From NCBI GenBank assembly GCA_963765875.1, contig CAVXYK010000001.1, positions 1 through 64,000 of the forward strand: a stretch of DNA of 64,000 nt. The letters run 5' to 3'. Shown here piece by piece: positions 7,729 to 17,641 of the stretch; position 1 is the first letter of the stretch, and every line of letters begins with the position of its first letter. This DNA comes from JAWKOK01 sp963765875 (GTDB lineage: Bacteria; Chloroflexota; Anaerolineae; Caldilineales; Caldilineaceae). The notes beneath the pieces are model-generated. The model saw only the letters and a program-made list of their open reading frames with translations. It made no database searches and was not told where the DNA came from. Position numbers and translations under genes: made by a program.

Positions 7729-8625
7729 TTAGCCCTTTAGCCCCGACATGGTGATGCCTTGCACGAAGTGTTGCTGTGCAAAGAAGAAGAGAATGATGAC
7801 CGGGGCGACCATCATCGTCGAGGCGGCCATGAGCAAGCCCCATTCCGCCCGGTGGTTCATGACGAAGACCTGTAGACCCAGAGAGAGCGTGTATTGAGAC
7901 TTGTTGCTCAAATAGATCAGGGGCCCCATGTAGTCGTTCCAACTGGCCATGAACGCGAAGACGGTCACAGTGGCCAGAATCGGCTTGGCCAGCGGCAGCA
8001 CGATGCTCAAGAAGATTCGGAAGCGGCTGCATCCATCAATCATGGCTGCGTCTTCCAGTTCCCTGGGCAGGGTCATGAAGAATTGGCGAAGCAGGAAGAT
8101 GTAGAAGGCGCTGCCCGCTAATGGCGGGATGATCAGCGGCAGAAAGGTGCCGACCCAGCCGATACGCGCGAAGATGATGTAGGTGGGAATCATGGTGACC
8201 ACCGCAGGCACCATCATTGTGGAGAGCAGCAACATGAAGATCAGGTTTCTGCCTGGGGCGTGCAAGCGGGCAAAGGCATAGGCCGCCAAGGATGAGGTGA
8301 AGACGGCCCCGAAAATGCTGGGCATGACAATGAACAACGTGTTGATTAGATACAGATGCATGGGGGCGTACAGGAAGACATCAGGATAGTTCAGCCAGAT
8401 CACGGGATCCGGGATCAGCGCGGGCGGGAACTGGGCGATCTGGCGGGTTGCTTTGAGCGATGTTGAGATCATGAAGACTAGCGGCACCACGAAGAAGATG
8501 CTGCCAATCAATAGGATCGTATGAGAAAAAATGCTCCTGACGGTCTTTTTGGCTGAACGCCGGGATTCTGTGATCGCTAAAGATTCCGGCTCTCTTGATC
8601 TGGCTGACTGTGTGGCCGTGGTCAT
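7729..8625 (-). CDS. carbohydrate ABC transporter permease (MalG/UgpE type)
   Basis: 298 residues, six membrane segments; the EAA loop is recognisable as ELEDAAMIDGCSRFRIFLSIVLPLAKP around residues 190-220, the coupling motif for the ATPase. Start ATG 8625 follows GGAGGA and begins directly after the stop of the partner permease (TAG 8626-8628). It is the second permease of the importer. No ATP-binding subunit is encoded nearby, so a shared MsmK/UgpC-type ATPase elsewhere in the genome is presumed. Transcribed with the binding protein and the other permease. Confidence 0.93.
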   Translation of the reverse strand: MTTATQSARSREPESLAITESRRSAKKTVRSIFSHTILLIGSIFFVVPLVFMISTSLKATRQIAQFPPALIPDPVIWLNYPDVFLYAPMHLYLINTLFIVMPSIFGAVFTSSLAAYAFARLHAPGRNLIFMLLLSTMMVPAVVTMIPTYIIFARIGWVGTFLPLIIPPLAGSAFYIFLLRQFFMTLPRELEDAAMIDGCSRFRIFLSIVLPLAKPILATVTVFAFMASWNDYMGPLIYLSNKSQYTLSLGLQVFVMNHRAEWGLLMAASTMMVAPVIILFFFAQQHFVQGITMSGLKG

Positions 8626-9555
8626 CTAGTCCTCCCGATTGTCTACTTCGTAGTAGACCCATCTGGACGCCGTCTTGAATTGGATCCAGGTGAGCACTAG
8701 AATAATCACAAATAGAACCCAGGACATGGCCGACGCATAGCCCATTCTGAAGAAATTGAACGCGTTGCGGTAAACATAGATCAGATAGACCAGTGTCGAG
8801 TTAAGCGGCCCACCCATACCGTCGGTCAGGACGAAGATGACGGCAAAGACCTGGAATGTGCCGATAATGCCCATCACCAACGTGAAGAAGATGGTCGGCG
8901 TGATGAGGGGAAGCGTCACGTTTTTGAATTTCCCCCACCAATTGGCCCCGTCGATTTCAGCCGCTTCATAGAGCGTCTGGGGGATATCCTGAAGCCCGGC
9001 CAGGTAGATGATCATAGTGCCGCCCGATGCCCAGACCATCAACATGATGATCGATGGCTTGGACCAGAGCTCCGATGATAGCCAGCCCGGCGTGGGCAGC
9101 CCGATCGTGCGTAGAAAACCGTTGACCAATCCCCACTGTGGTTGAAGCAGGTAGATCCAGAGCGCTGCAGAGGCGACAGCCGGCACGATGGAGGGGATGA
9201 AGTAGGCCGTGCGATAGGCGGCAAGGAATTTGACATTCTGATTGAGCAGCAGCGCTACGCCGAAAGAGGCCATCATGCCCAACGGCACGGCGAAGATTAC
9301 GATGTAGAGCGTGTTGTAGAGGCTCCTGTAGAAGAGCGGATCCTGGAAAAGGGCGCTGAAGTTCTCGAGTCCGACGAATCTCGGCGGCAGCATAATATCA
9401 TAGCGGGTGAAGCTTAATACCAATGATGCAATAATGGGGCCAAAGATAAAGACGAAGAATCCAATTGCCCAGGGCAATATGAATAGGTAGAAGCTGACGG
9501 CTTCTCTTCCTCGCATGGTCTTGAGCCACGGCTTTTTTGGGGTAGCTACTGCCAT
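8626..9555 (-). CDS. carbohydrate ABC transporter permease (MalF/UgpA type)
   Basis: 309 residues from ATG 9555, chosen over the ATG eleven codons upstream because GGAGAG lies at the right distance. Six or seven membrane segments; EAA loop TLYEAAEIDGANWWGKFKNVTLPLITP about residues 205-230; N-terminal FYLFILPWAIGFFVFIFGPI is the usual first helix of this family. It forms the membrane channel with the downstream permease. A 250-base gap with two strong hairpins separates it from the binding-protein gene, which probably lowers its expression relative to the binding protein. Confidence 0.93.
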   Translation of the reverse strand: MAVATPKKPWLKTMRGREAVSFYLFILPWAIGFFVFIFGPIIASLVLSFTRYDIMLPPRFVGLENFSALFQDPLFYRSLYNTLYIVIFAVPLGMMASFGVALLLNQNVKFLAAYRTAYFIPSIVPAVASAALWIYLLQPQWGLVNGFLRTIGLPTPGWLSSELWSKPSIIMLMVWASGGTMIIYLAGLQDIPQTLYEAAEIDGANWWGKFKNVTLPLITPTIFFTLVMGIIGTFQVFAVIFVLTDGMGGPLNSTLVYLIYVYRNAFNFFRMGYASAMSWVLFVIILVLTWIQFKTASRWVYYEVDNRED

Positions 9556-9630
9556 CGTCATCTCTCCTGACTGGACCGTTGCCGGCAAGGCGGCCTGTTG
9601 ACTATCAGATGCTCCAAGTTGTCGAAGGCG

Positions 9631-9668
9631 ATTGGGAAGGAGATTCCAGCTGGAATCTCCTTCCCAAT
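9631..9668. promoter_or_regulatory. 38-bp perfect palindrome between binding-protein and permease genes
   Basis: 19-bp arms (ATTGGGAAGGAGATTCCAG and its complement) meet without a loop. On the minus-strand transcript it lies 142-179 bases past the binding-protein stop and before the first permease. Such intercistronic hairpins in maltose-type operons block 3' exonucleases or cause partial termination, giving excess binding protein. No U-run follows on the minus strand. Confidence 0.7.
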
Positions 9669-9714
9669 GGATCGCAAGTAGGTCAGTATCTACCGGACTA
9701 CACGGAGGCTACGT

Positions 9715-9742
9715 GTCCCTCTCCAATATTTCGGAGAGGGAC
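9715..9742. promoter_or_regulatory. second intercistronic hairpin in the same gap
   Basis: Perfect 10-bp arms GTCCCTCTCC / GGAGAGGGAC with an eight-base loop. It comes first on the minus-strand transcript, 68 bases after the binding-protein stop, and so would be the primary mRNA-stabilising or attenuating structure; the 38-bp palindrome follows it. Confidence 0.65.
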
Positions 9743-9809
9743 CGCCATGGCGCCTTTGGCGTCATGGCAGGGTGAGGCAAGCCCGGCGCTTTCCTACAAA
9801 ACCGGAGAT

Positions 9810-11240
9810 CTATACCGAATCGATACCTTCCCACGCACGATCGGTGGCTTCCTGTACCTTCTGCTGAGCTTCAACCATTGCTTGCTCGCCCGACATCTTG
9901 TGGGAGAGTGCAGTACGGGCCGCGTTGTCCATCTCTACCCAGTACTCCAACGCTGCGACACCCATTTCGCTGCCGCAGCCATGGGTCCAGTTTTCCAGAG
10001 CGTCGATGCCCAGTGCCCAGGCCTTCTGCTCTCGCTCACCCAGCTTCGTGACATACTTCTCTTCCAGCATCTGCAGCGCAGGAATATAACAAGCCTGTGT
10101 CGGCCAGTACTGTGGCTCGCCGTCGATCTGCTCGCGTTCCCAGACGCGTTGCGTGTCGGCCAGCGTTGCTTCAGCCCTGGCATCCCAGCCTTCGACGCCA
10201 GTCGTCCACTGCATCAGCTCCCAAGCTTCATCTGGTGATTTAACCGATGGCGGCATCACAAGGGAGAAGCCGCAGGACCAGGTACTCTTCTCGCCGCCGG
10301 GCGGGATCGGCATCGGCGCGGTGTCCCAGCCAAAGCTGGGGCTGCGCAGCAGACTGCCCACGGTCCAGTCGCCATCGGCTACCATCGCGACCTTGCCGGC
10401 CACGAACGGTTCGCCCAGTCCCGCTGAAGTTGAGGCTTCGCTGTAGGCATTGGCCAGCTCAAAGTCGCCAATGTATTGGTCATAGAAGTCGACCATCCAG
10501 TCCATGGTGTAGACCCAGCGCTCGTCATCGCACAGGATCGTTCGTTTGTCGTCGCTGATGGCCGGCGCTTTGTTGAGGAATCCGTAGAGCCACATCCAGG
10601 AATTGCCGAAGAGGTAGGGGACAAATCCCATGCGCTCGAAGTTGTCGTTGCTGTCCTTGAGATTGAGCTTTTCGGTGTAATCGCCCAGTTCTTCCCAGGT
10701 GGTCGGCGGTTTTGTGGGATCCAGACCGACCTCTTCGAAGGCATCTGTATTCCAATACAGATAGCGCACATCGGTGTTCAATGGCAGGCCGTAGATGTTG
10801 CCTTCCCAGGAGGACTCAGCCAATTGCACGGGCGTGAAGTCGTCGGGGTTTAGCCCGGACCCCTCAAATTTCGGTGTCACATCCGAATAGAGGCCCTTGG
10901 CGGCAAACTGAAGGAAGGTGTGGCGATTCTGGATAGCCACGTCCGGTCCGGTATCGGCGGCCACAGCCGTGAGGAACTTCTGGTCACCGAAAACAATGTC
11001 GCCCAACTCAGTCAAGTTGACCGTAATGCCCGGATGCTGCTCCTCAAACTGTTCCATGATGTGTTCCCAAATGAGGTCGGTCCAACCCCACATGGTTAGT
11101 TCTACACTTTCCGCAGCAGGTACGGCGGCGCCCGAGCCGGCGCCCGGTGCGACCGGGGCCTGACAGGCAACAAGCGCCGTCCCGGCCATGGCGCCTGCAG
11201 ACAACATCAAGAAAGATCTACGTGACATACCTTTGTTCAT
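9810..11240 (-). CDS. extracellular solute-binding protein, family 1 (sugar ABC transporter)
   Basis: 476 residues; ATG 11240 preceded by GGAGAAG. N-terminus MNKGMSRRSFLMLSAG carries a twin-arginine motif followed by lipobox LVAC (Cys26), so it is exported folded and lipid-anchored. Mature part: LTMWGWTDLIWEHIMEQFEEQHPGI (first lobe), NTDAFEEVGLDPTKPPTTWEEL and AMVADGDWTVG, all standard in family 1 sugar-binding proteins. It heads a minus-strand operon: binding protein, hairpins, two permeases, small lipoprotein. It probably binds an oligosaccharide produced outside the cell; the adjoining URO-D and GH117-like genes suggest the same regulon. Confidence 0.93.
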   Translation of the reverse strand: MNKGMSRRSFLMLSAGAMAGTALVACQAPVAPGAGSGAAVPAAESVELTMWGWTDLIWEHIMEQFEEQHPGITVNLTELGDIVFGDQKFLTAVAADTGPDVAIQNRHTFLQFAAKGLYSDVTPKFEGSGLNPDDFTPVQLAESSWEGNIYGLPLNTDVRYLYWNTDAFEEVGLDPTKPPTTWEELGDYTEKLNLKDSNDNFERMGFVPYLFGNSWMWLYGFLNKAPAISDDKRTILCDDERWVYTMDWMVDFYDQYIGDFELANAYSEASTSAGLGEPFVAGKVAMVADGDWTVGSLLRSPSFGWDTAPMPIPPGGEKSTWSCGFSLVMPPSVKSPDEAWELMQWTTGVEGWDARAEATLADTQRVWEREQIDGEPQYWPTQACYIPALQMLEEKYVTKLGEREQKAWALGIDALENWTHGCGSEMGVAALEYWVEMDNAARTALSHKMSGEQAMVEAQQKVQEATDRAWEGIDSV

Positions 11241-11340
11241 TTTCTTCTCCTATTTGACTACGTATGAACGTCCATGTTCGAAAAAAGTCAACGGATTATG
11301 AATGACGAACTCGGCCTTCGTTGTTCGATAAACCTCCTTC

Positions 11341-12365
11341 CTATAACCAAGCCTCAAATACGGCCGCCACATTTTCGGCCGACACGTCGTTCCCCCACTC
11401 GCATTGAGCGATCACGCCGCCGTTGCCGTCGTCCAATGCGGTACGCACTCGTTTCACGGCATCACGCACGTCATCCGGTATTCCGAAAGGGAGGACCCAT
11501 TGGCGATCAATTTCGCCCCAAAACGTGATCTTGCCCTTGAACTCGCGGCCGATTTCCTCGATATCCTGGCAGAAGAGCTGGGAGTTGACTGCGTCGACGC
11601 CAACTTCAATGAGATCGGGGATGATCGAGCGGATGTGGCCGTCCGAATGGAAGAAGACCGCCTTGCCCGCGCCATGGATGAGGTCGCAATAGTCGGCGTA
11701 GAGCGGCTTGTAGATCTCGCGCCACATGGCCGGCGAGATGAGCAGGTTTGTCTGGCTACCCCAGTCGTCCATGAAGGAGATGCCGTCGACGTCGGTCTTG
11801 ACCCAACACTCCAACTCGCGCAGAAAGAATTCATGGACCAGGTCGCGCAGCTTCAATACTTCCGGCACACCCCAGGCAAGGTCCATGAAGAGGTTCTCTG
11901 AGCCGCGCAGAAACTGCATGCGCTCGAAGGGGCGCACTGTCGTCCCTGCTTTGACGAACTGTTCGGTGGCCGCACAACCGGCATCGACGCGGCTGAAGTC
12001 GGCAAACTCTAAGATTTCGTCTGGCGGTTGTAGAGTGTCCAGCGCCGACCAATCATCCAGCGGTGGGGCCTTGACCTCGCCGATGACGCCGGGCTCGGCC
12101 ACGGTGAACGGGCAACCCCATTCATCGACATAGGTGCCGATCACGGCCGGTGTGCCGCGGGTTTTGTAGCCGGTGCCATATTGGATATCCGGTCCGGTAC
12201 CGTGGGTGACATCAGGAGATGCAAAGTCCGAGGGGTAGCGTTCCAGTAGTGCGTTCAGTTCCTCGCGCCGGTACATGGCGATGCCGGGCAATGCCCATAG
12301 CTCACGCGGCACTCGGTCTGGCGACTGATGCCGAGCGTGCGCAGAACGCGTTCTCTTCCGGTCAT
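11341..12365 (-). CDS. URO-D family protein 2, with a frame break near its N-terminus
   Basis: The body (frame ending at 11341) shows HQSPDRVPRELWALPG, MQFLRGSENLFMDLAWG, MDDWGSQTNLLISPAMW, FFHSDGHIRSIIPDLIEVGV and WGEIDRQWVLPFG, all URO-D family landmarks. The expected N-terminus MTGRERVLRTLG is encoded from ATG 12365 but in a different frame. The two join at 12330-12332, where one C (minus-strand GGC-CAT) appears to be missing. Reading only the body frame gives an unnatural start from ATG 12384 with no SD. The intact protein would be about 341 residues. Likely paralogue of the protein at 5926-6999. The break is probably a sequence error, but inactivation is possible. Confidence 0.82.
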
Positions 12366-12690
12366 TGAATTCTGTCCCTTTCATCGTTGAAGGGTGAGGA
12401 CTTGCCGGTGTTGGGGATAGCCTGCTTTCGCTAGACTGTTGGCGTCTGAATGGCGGTATCCCTGGAATGGCGTAGTCTAGATGGTACAATATCTTACATT
12501 TTTGCTCGTTGCAAATGCTGAAAATTGTGGTCATTAGGCGCTGAAGATCGGCTACAGGGCGATTGCGATCAACGATCGGTATCAGTACGGATAGGGCTTC
12601 CCCGTTCGCTCACGCGGGGAACAAGTCGCCCTACTGCAGATGCAGAAATGGCGCTGCAGAGCGGCCTCTACGTTAGCGTCATGCCATCCA

Positions 12691-13582
12691 CTATGCCCCA
12701 AGCAATGCCACTGCCTCGCTATAGCGCCCGAGCAGCGGACAATAGGTTGGGTCAGCGTAGTTCGGCCGGCCTGCTTCATCTTGGGTCAGATAGTCGTTCT
12801 CGTGGCGGGCCAGTGTTCCGTCTTCCCGGTAGACTTGCTGATACTGGTTGGCAGCCGGTTGCATGTGCAGGGCAATCGAACGCCGGGGACCATCCGTCAT
12901 GTTCGGTCCGCTGCCGTGAATGGTTCGGCAATCATGGAAGCTGACCTGGCCACGCTCCATAATGGCTACAGTCTTGTTGACCTGCTGCGCCGCCGGTGAC
13001 AAACTGTTTCTCAAGAGCGTCAAGATCGCTGGAGAAGAAATCGAGATGGTTGTTGGGCGGCCATTGATGGCTGCCGTCAATGAACCCAATTGGGCCGAGT
13101 TCAGCGGGCATTGCCGTGAAGGGCACCCAGGCCGTCAACATCTCGTTTGATGTGCAGGTGCGCCAGTAGCCATAGTCGGTATGCCAACCGACGTTTTGGG
13201 GCTTGTCGGGATCGTGGGGCGGTTTGTAGAGGAGCTGGTCATGCCATAGCCGCACATCATCGCCGGCGAGCAGTGCGGCGATGGCTCCGAGAATTGGTTT
13301 CTGAGCAAGCGTTCTTAACTCGGGGACAGAGTGGATGGAGAAATCGTTCTTGCGCAGGACGTCAGGGCCGTTTCCCTTCCACCAACTCTGCTTGACCGTT
13401 TTGCCGTCCGGCAGCTGAAGCTCCTGCTTGTCCAAGCCTGCGTAGAAGCGTTCGCTGGCTTCAATGGCCTGGTCAAGCTCGGTATCGGTGAAAATCGGTT
13501 TGGTGATATAGAAACCGTGGGTCCGATAGAATTCGATATCTTCTTCGGACGGCAAGAGTGCTGGATCTAGAGATGTCGCCAT
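12691..13582 (-). CDS. phytanoyl-CoA dioxygenase (PhyH) family oxygenase, frame break inside
   Basis: ATG 13582 has a strong SD (GAGGAGAA). The first 196 residues carry the Fe(II) ligand pair His-x-Asp in NVGWHTDYGYWRT and end ...LEKQFVTGGAA. The rest continues in another frame: QQVNKTVAIMERGQVSFHDCRTIHGSGPNMTDGPRRSIALHM, which holds the distal iron ligand His and the 2-oxoglutarate-binding Arg. The frames join at about 12985-13000 in a GGCGGCGCAGCAGG run, consistent with one extra base. Whole protein about 296 residues, normal for the family. It would hydroxylate or oxidatively demethylate a small substrate using 2-oxoglutarate. Cytoplasmic; divergent from the AraC gene. Confidence 0.83.
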
Positions 13583-13728
13583 GAGTTCTCCTCGGGTAAA
13601 CGATATTTCGTTGGTAGAGACAGGTGGGGACCAATAGAGCTAATCATACTCACTGAAGGGGCGTTTGTCTTTCATCTTTCTGCCAAGTAGAATATTGAAC
13701 GTGTGGTCAATGAACTAGAGGGAGAACC
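13583..13728. promoter_or_regulatory. divergent intergenic control region of the oxygenase and AraC genes
   Basis: 146 bases between divergent starts, with SD sequences on both sides (GAGGAGAA for the oxygenase, GGGAGAA for the regulator). AT-rich in the middle. Both promoters must lie here and the AraC protein is the natural ligand; no clear operator repeat was identified by eye. Confidence 0.45.
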
Positions 13729-14632
13729 ATGGGCAATGAAACTGTCGCACCTACCGATATTTGGATCCAGCCGGATCGAGTCACCTATCAAGATGGGGCT
13801 TGTTTGCTTCCCGAGTTGGCTCTGATTGGCTGGGCGCGTATTGCGCAAGCGGAAGGATTGACTGCGCACCGCCATCACGCCTACGAGATTTGCTATATCG
13901 CTCAGGGACAGGTTACGTGGATTGTCGGGTCAGATGTCTATGATGTACATCGAGGCGAGGTATTTGTCACAAAGCCGGGCGAGGTTCATAGCGGCCTGAA
14001 TAACACGATGCATCCATGTGAAATTCGCTGGCTGCATATCTGCCTGCCGGAAAACAGTCGGGTCTTTCCAGGGTTATCTCCACAGGAAACGGCACAGCTG
14101 AGGGCTGACCTTGAAGCGATCGAGCATCCTTGCTTTACCGGCACAACAGCCATCAGGCGCATGCTCAGCCGGATCCTCGCTGAACATCAGAGTCCTTCGA
14201 AGTATGCCGTCCCGCTTGTCCGTTCGTACTTACATCAACTGCTGATCCAGGTGGCGCAGACCTATCAATCCCAGAACCGATCTCGAACGACTCAGCTCGT
14301 CTCTTCGTCCCAACCGGTCTGCCAAGTCCTTGAGTGGATGGAAACACATTTGTCCGAGGCCTATCAGGTTGAAGACCTGGCCCGAATTGCCAACATGAGC
14401 GTGAGTCAGTTTCATAGGCAGTTTCTTGCCGAAACCGGTTTTTCGCCGGCAGAATATCGCACCCGTCAACGCATCCGCAGGGCCAAGCAATGGCTCACAC
14501 AAGAGTGACCGTCCCATCTCGGACATCGCCTACGGTCTGGGTTTCTCGACCGGACAGTATTTTGCGACAGTGTTCAAGAAGTTCGAAGGGATCACGCCAC
14601 AGGAGTTTCGGCAGAGAGGCGAGCAGCAATAA
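13729..14632 (+). CDS. AraC family transcriptional regulator, frame break in the second HTH
   Basis: ATG 13729 with SD GGGAGAA. N-terminal cupin sensor domain (about 25-125: HRHHAYEICYIAQGQVTWIVG), linker, then the AraC double helix-turn-helix. The first helix pair (YQVEDLARIANMSVSQFHRQF...) is in frame, ending ...KQWLTQE-stop at 14506-14508. The second (SDRPISDIAYGLGFSTGQYFATVFKKFEGITPQEFRQR) follows in another frame to 14632. Removing one G near 14502 joins them to a normal protein of about 300 residues. Probably a sugar-responsive activator of the catabolic genes at 4.7-13.6 kb, as it lies beside and divergent to them. Confidence 0.85.
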
Positions 14633-14659
14633 GCCTTCGCCATAGTTGCCGCAGTAGGT

Positions 14660-15043
14660 AGATGCATTGACTGGAGACGCTTATTTCAATGGCCAAAACG
14701 TGATCGCCGTTGGGCTGTCACCGACCATTCAATGGCATCGACACTGGAGAGAGGATACGATGCCTTGATGTGGCCAGCAGTCAGTATAGTTTCACGATAT
14801 GTGGTGAGCAAGTGTGTCGGCAACTGCTCAATGGCTATCAGAACGCATGTGACTAGGGGAGACCTCGTTCGCATACACTGATGTAGAGTACTTCGCCGAG
14901 ATTGATGATGGACAGGCAGATGAGTACATGCTTCAACGTCTGCCAAATGCGATCTCGCCTTAACCGTCTCCATTGCCCCCATGTTCCAGATCGGTAAGTA
15001 CTGCGAAGCTGTCGAGTACGTAGGCGTCGACATAATCATTCAT
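14660..15043 (-). pseudogene. PIN-domain toxin (VapC-like), several frame breaks
   Basis: The toxin can be pieced together only across at least three frames: MNDYVDAYVLDSFAVL from ATG 15043 (PIN acidic residue in LDSFAVL), then IWQTLKHV...LSIINLGEVLYISV (second PIN acidic position in NLGEVLY), then VLIAIEQLPTHLL...ETILTAGHIKASYPLSSVDAI, then a short tail with NGDHVLAIE. Order and content match a VapC-type ribonuclease of about 130 residues. Its start overlaps the antitoxin stop by eight bases, the usual coupling. The breaks are too many to translate, so either it is decayed or the local sequence is poor; the left end is approximate. Confidence 0.65.
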
Positions 15044-15267
15044 TTTCGTACGCCTGTTCATGTTCGCGCAATAGCGCCTGGATCAGAGAAGTTTCACCGG
15101 CAAGCATCCCGGCGGCGGCTTCGACTGGATCGCTGTACTGGGGCACCAACGCCAATACACCACCGTAGTCCACAATTTCAACGAATGAACCCGGTCGTCA
15201 GATCGTATTTACGTCGAAGCGCTGCGGGTATGATGACCGAGCCTTTGCTGGCGATTTTCAGCGCCAT
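15036..15267 (-). pseudogene. AbrB/MazE-type antitoxin, one frame break
   Basis: ATG 15267 with SD GAGGAAGG. Begins MALKIASKGSVIIPAALRRKYDLTTG, a classical AbrB swapped-hairpin DNA-binding start, then hits a stop after 29 codons. Dropping one T at the TT in GGGTTCATT restores SFVEIVDYGGVLALVPQYSDPVEAAAGML...LREHEQAYENE to a stop at 15036, about 76 residues. The antitoxin would bind the PIN toxin and autoregulate the pair. A single indel in a TT dinucleotide is as likely an assembly error as a mutation. Confidence 0.7.
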
Positions 15268-15360
15268 GATGTACCTTCCTCTCATTTCATATCATACCTG
15301 AATCGCAATGAAGGTTTAACGCGGGCGACAAATTTCTACCGCCTTCATCTGGTCACCCCC

Positions 15361-17488
15361 TCAGTTCTTCACCTTCACCCGCCCACACTCCACCCTTGCG
15401 CCAACCGGCTCCCCAGCCCCATCCATCGCGCCAATCAACACCGGATACTCGCCGTCGGGCGTGACCGGATTGAGGTTGATGTCGACCTCGTCGCGCACGA
15501 TCTCGCCCGGCTGCCACGTACTCGTCGGCCAGCGGCGTAGGGCCTCGTTGCCGCGGTAGAGCCGGTCTCCCCAGACGCCCTCCTCGCCGACCATCTGCGC
15601 GGTGGCGATGTAGTCGTCGTCCAGCGGCGCGTCGGCGCGCCACCAGAGGCGCACATGCACCCAGCCGCTGGGCGGATGCATGGCCTGGTCTTTGGCGCTG
15701 GTCACGGGCGTGATCAACTCGCAGGCAACCAGCGTCAGGCCGGGCACGATCTCGGTCTCGGTGAGATGGGCGTCCGGCGATAGCTCGGGCAGTTCGTCGA
15801 AGCGGCTTTGCAGGGCATAGCCGGTCAGGTTGATGCCGGTGGGAAATTGCTCGGTGACCAGTGGATACTCGCGGTTCAGCCAGTTCTGAACGACGCGTTC
15901 ATCATCGACGCCCTCAAGATGGCTCTGGGTCAGCCAGAGCGTGGCCGCGCCGTTGTCCAAGATGCCTTGGATCGGCGGTCCAACGACGATATCGGCATCC
16001 TCTGGCGCGATGGGGCTGCCGAACGGATGGAAGACCGGCACGTCGCTCTCGGCGCGTTCGTCCTTCTGTAAGTACCACTGAAGCGGGCGACGGGTGTAGT
16101 CGACATGGGTCACAATGGCGGCCGGTAGGTCGGCGCTGGCACGCTGATAGTCGACGATGTAGTCGGCGGCGGCGCGCCAGTTCTCGCGATAGGCATCCGG
16201 CGTCCAGAGCCGGGGTAGCGAGGCGGCAATCATCAATGTCACGGCCAGTCCCAATGTCCAGCCGACCGCTCGCCACCGTTCGCCCAGCACAACGACGCCA
16301 CGGGCGATGGCCCAGAGCACAAAGGGGGCCATAAAGATGAGATAGCGATCCTCGCGGAAGACCGAGCCGCTGCGACTGAGCAGGATGTTGGCCACCAGCA
16401 GCGGGGCGCCGATCCAGATCAGCAGCCAGATGCGGTCATCGAGCACGCGCTGCTGCGTGTCTTTTGCGATGGGTTGTCCACGTAGGGGCGCACCCTTGTG
16501 GTCGCCCGCTGCTCGTTGGCCGGATAGCGCCACAAGGCGCCCGTGAGTTGGCCGAACACCAATCCAACGCCAGCGCGCCCAGGAACCAGAGCAGCAGATC
16601 GGGCCAATCCATGCGCCAGATGGTGAAGATCTTGAGCTCGCGCAGGAGATTGGGCAAGAAGTCGGCAAAGGCCTGGCCCGGCGTGCTCTCGGCATTGCTG
16701 ACGCCCCAGGCATTGTTGGCCAGGGGCAGAAAGAGCAGGGTCACCGCCGTCAGCGCGATCAGCCCTTCGCCAAAGCGTTTCCAGATTTCCGGACTCGTTG
16801 CGTCCGCCAATGGCCAAGCGCCAGCAAGGTCAGCCCGGCAGCCGGGGCCACGAAGGCACTGAAGAGATAGGTGTAGAGCGCCGCCTCCAGTACGACAGCA
16901 CAAAGAGCAGCCACCAACCCAGCCTGCGTCTGCCACGTCTGGCCTTCCCAGGCGCGCAGCAAGCGCGTAGGCCGTCCAGACCGCACCGGTGGCAGCCGGT
17001 TGGAACATGCGCAATTCCTGGCTGTACCAGACCAACACAGGGCTTAAGGCCACCAGCAGGGCGGTCAATAGGCCGGCGGGGCGACCACTGAGCCGTTTCA
17101 CCAGCAGCAGACGCCGAGGACGGTCAGGATGCCAAGCAGGCTGCCGAAGATGCGGATGGCCGCATCGGTGTGAGAAAGTCCGAATAGACCAAGCATCTCA
17201 CGCCAATAGTGCAAGCGCGACATAGTAGACCGGCGGATGCTTCTCCTCGATGAGCTGAAATGTGACGCGCCAGGTGTAGCTCGGATCGGCGCCCGACCAA
17301 TTGAGGCTGACTGACTCGTCGAACCAGATGCTATGGTAGTTGAGCCGCCACAGACGCGTCAAAGCGGCCACAGCAATCACCAGCCATTCAGGCAGGTGCG
17401 AGGCGTAGGCGCGTGACAGGTATGCGATTGGTCTGGATAGGGTATCAGCGATAGTGGAGCGATCTGTTGCAGTTTGTGGATCTGTCAT
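15361..17488 (-). CDS. PMT/ArnT-like membrane glycosyltransferase (family 39 type), about six frame breaks
   Basis: One gene of about 700 codons split over several frames. N-terminus from ATG 17488: WLVIAVAALTRLWRLNYHSIWFDESVSLNW, with the family's catalytic Asp-Glu in WFDE, followed by EKHPPVYYVALHYW. Later pieces: TDAAIRIFGSLLGILTVLG, LLTALLVALSPVLVWYSQELRMF, VLEAALYTYLFSAF, then IWLLIWIGAPLLVANI and DRYLIFMAPFVLWAIARG. It ends in a soluble domain of about 320 residues (DYIVDYQ...ELITPVTS...WRADAPLDDDY). Breaks near 17215, 17105, 16960, 16800 and 16450-16550. It would transfer a sugar from a polyprenyl-phosphate donor in the membrane. The density of breaks suggests poor local sequence, but true decay is possible. 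Confidence 0.75.
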
Positions 17489-17574
17489 TCAATCGTTGCC
17501 GGATGCTTTGATGTCTGACGACGGGTACGTGTAGGGAGAGGTTTCAAACTGTCCGATTCGACGCGGCGGGGCAT

Positions 17575-17605
17575 TGTAGGGACAGGTCTCAGACCTGTTC
17601 CTACA
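17575..17605. repeat. near-perfect 31-nt palindrome (TGTAGGGACAGGTCT type)
   Basis: Arms 17575-17589 and 17591-17605 pair with a single G/T mismatch around one central C. It sits between the end of recJ and the start of the glycosyltransferase gene, both on the minus strand. It probably ends the recJ transcript or belongs to a dispersed palindrome family. Confidence 0.55.
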
Positions 17606-17641
17606 CGATCCGTACGACTTGATGATCGCGATATCACCATG

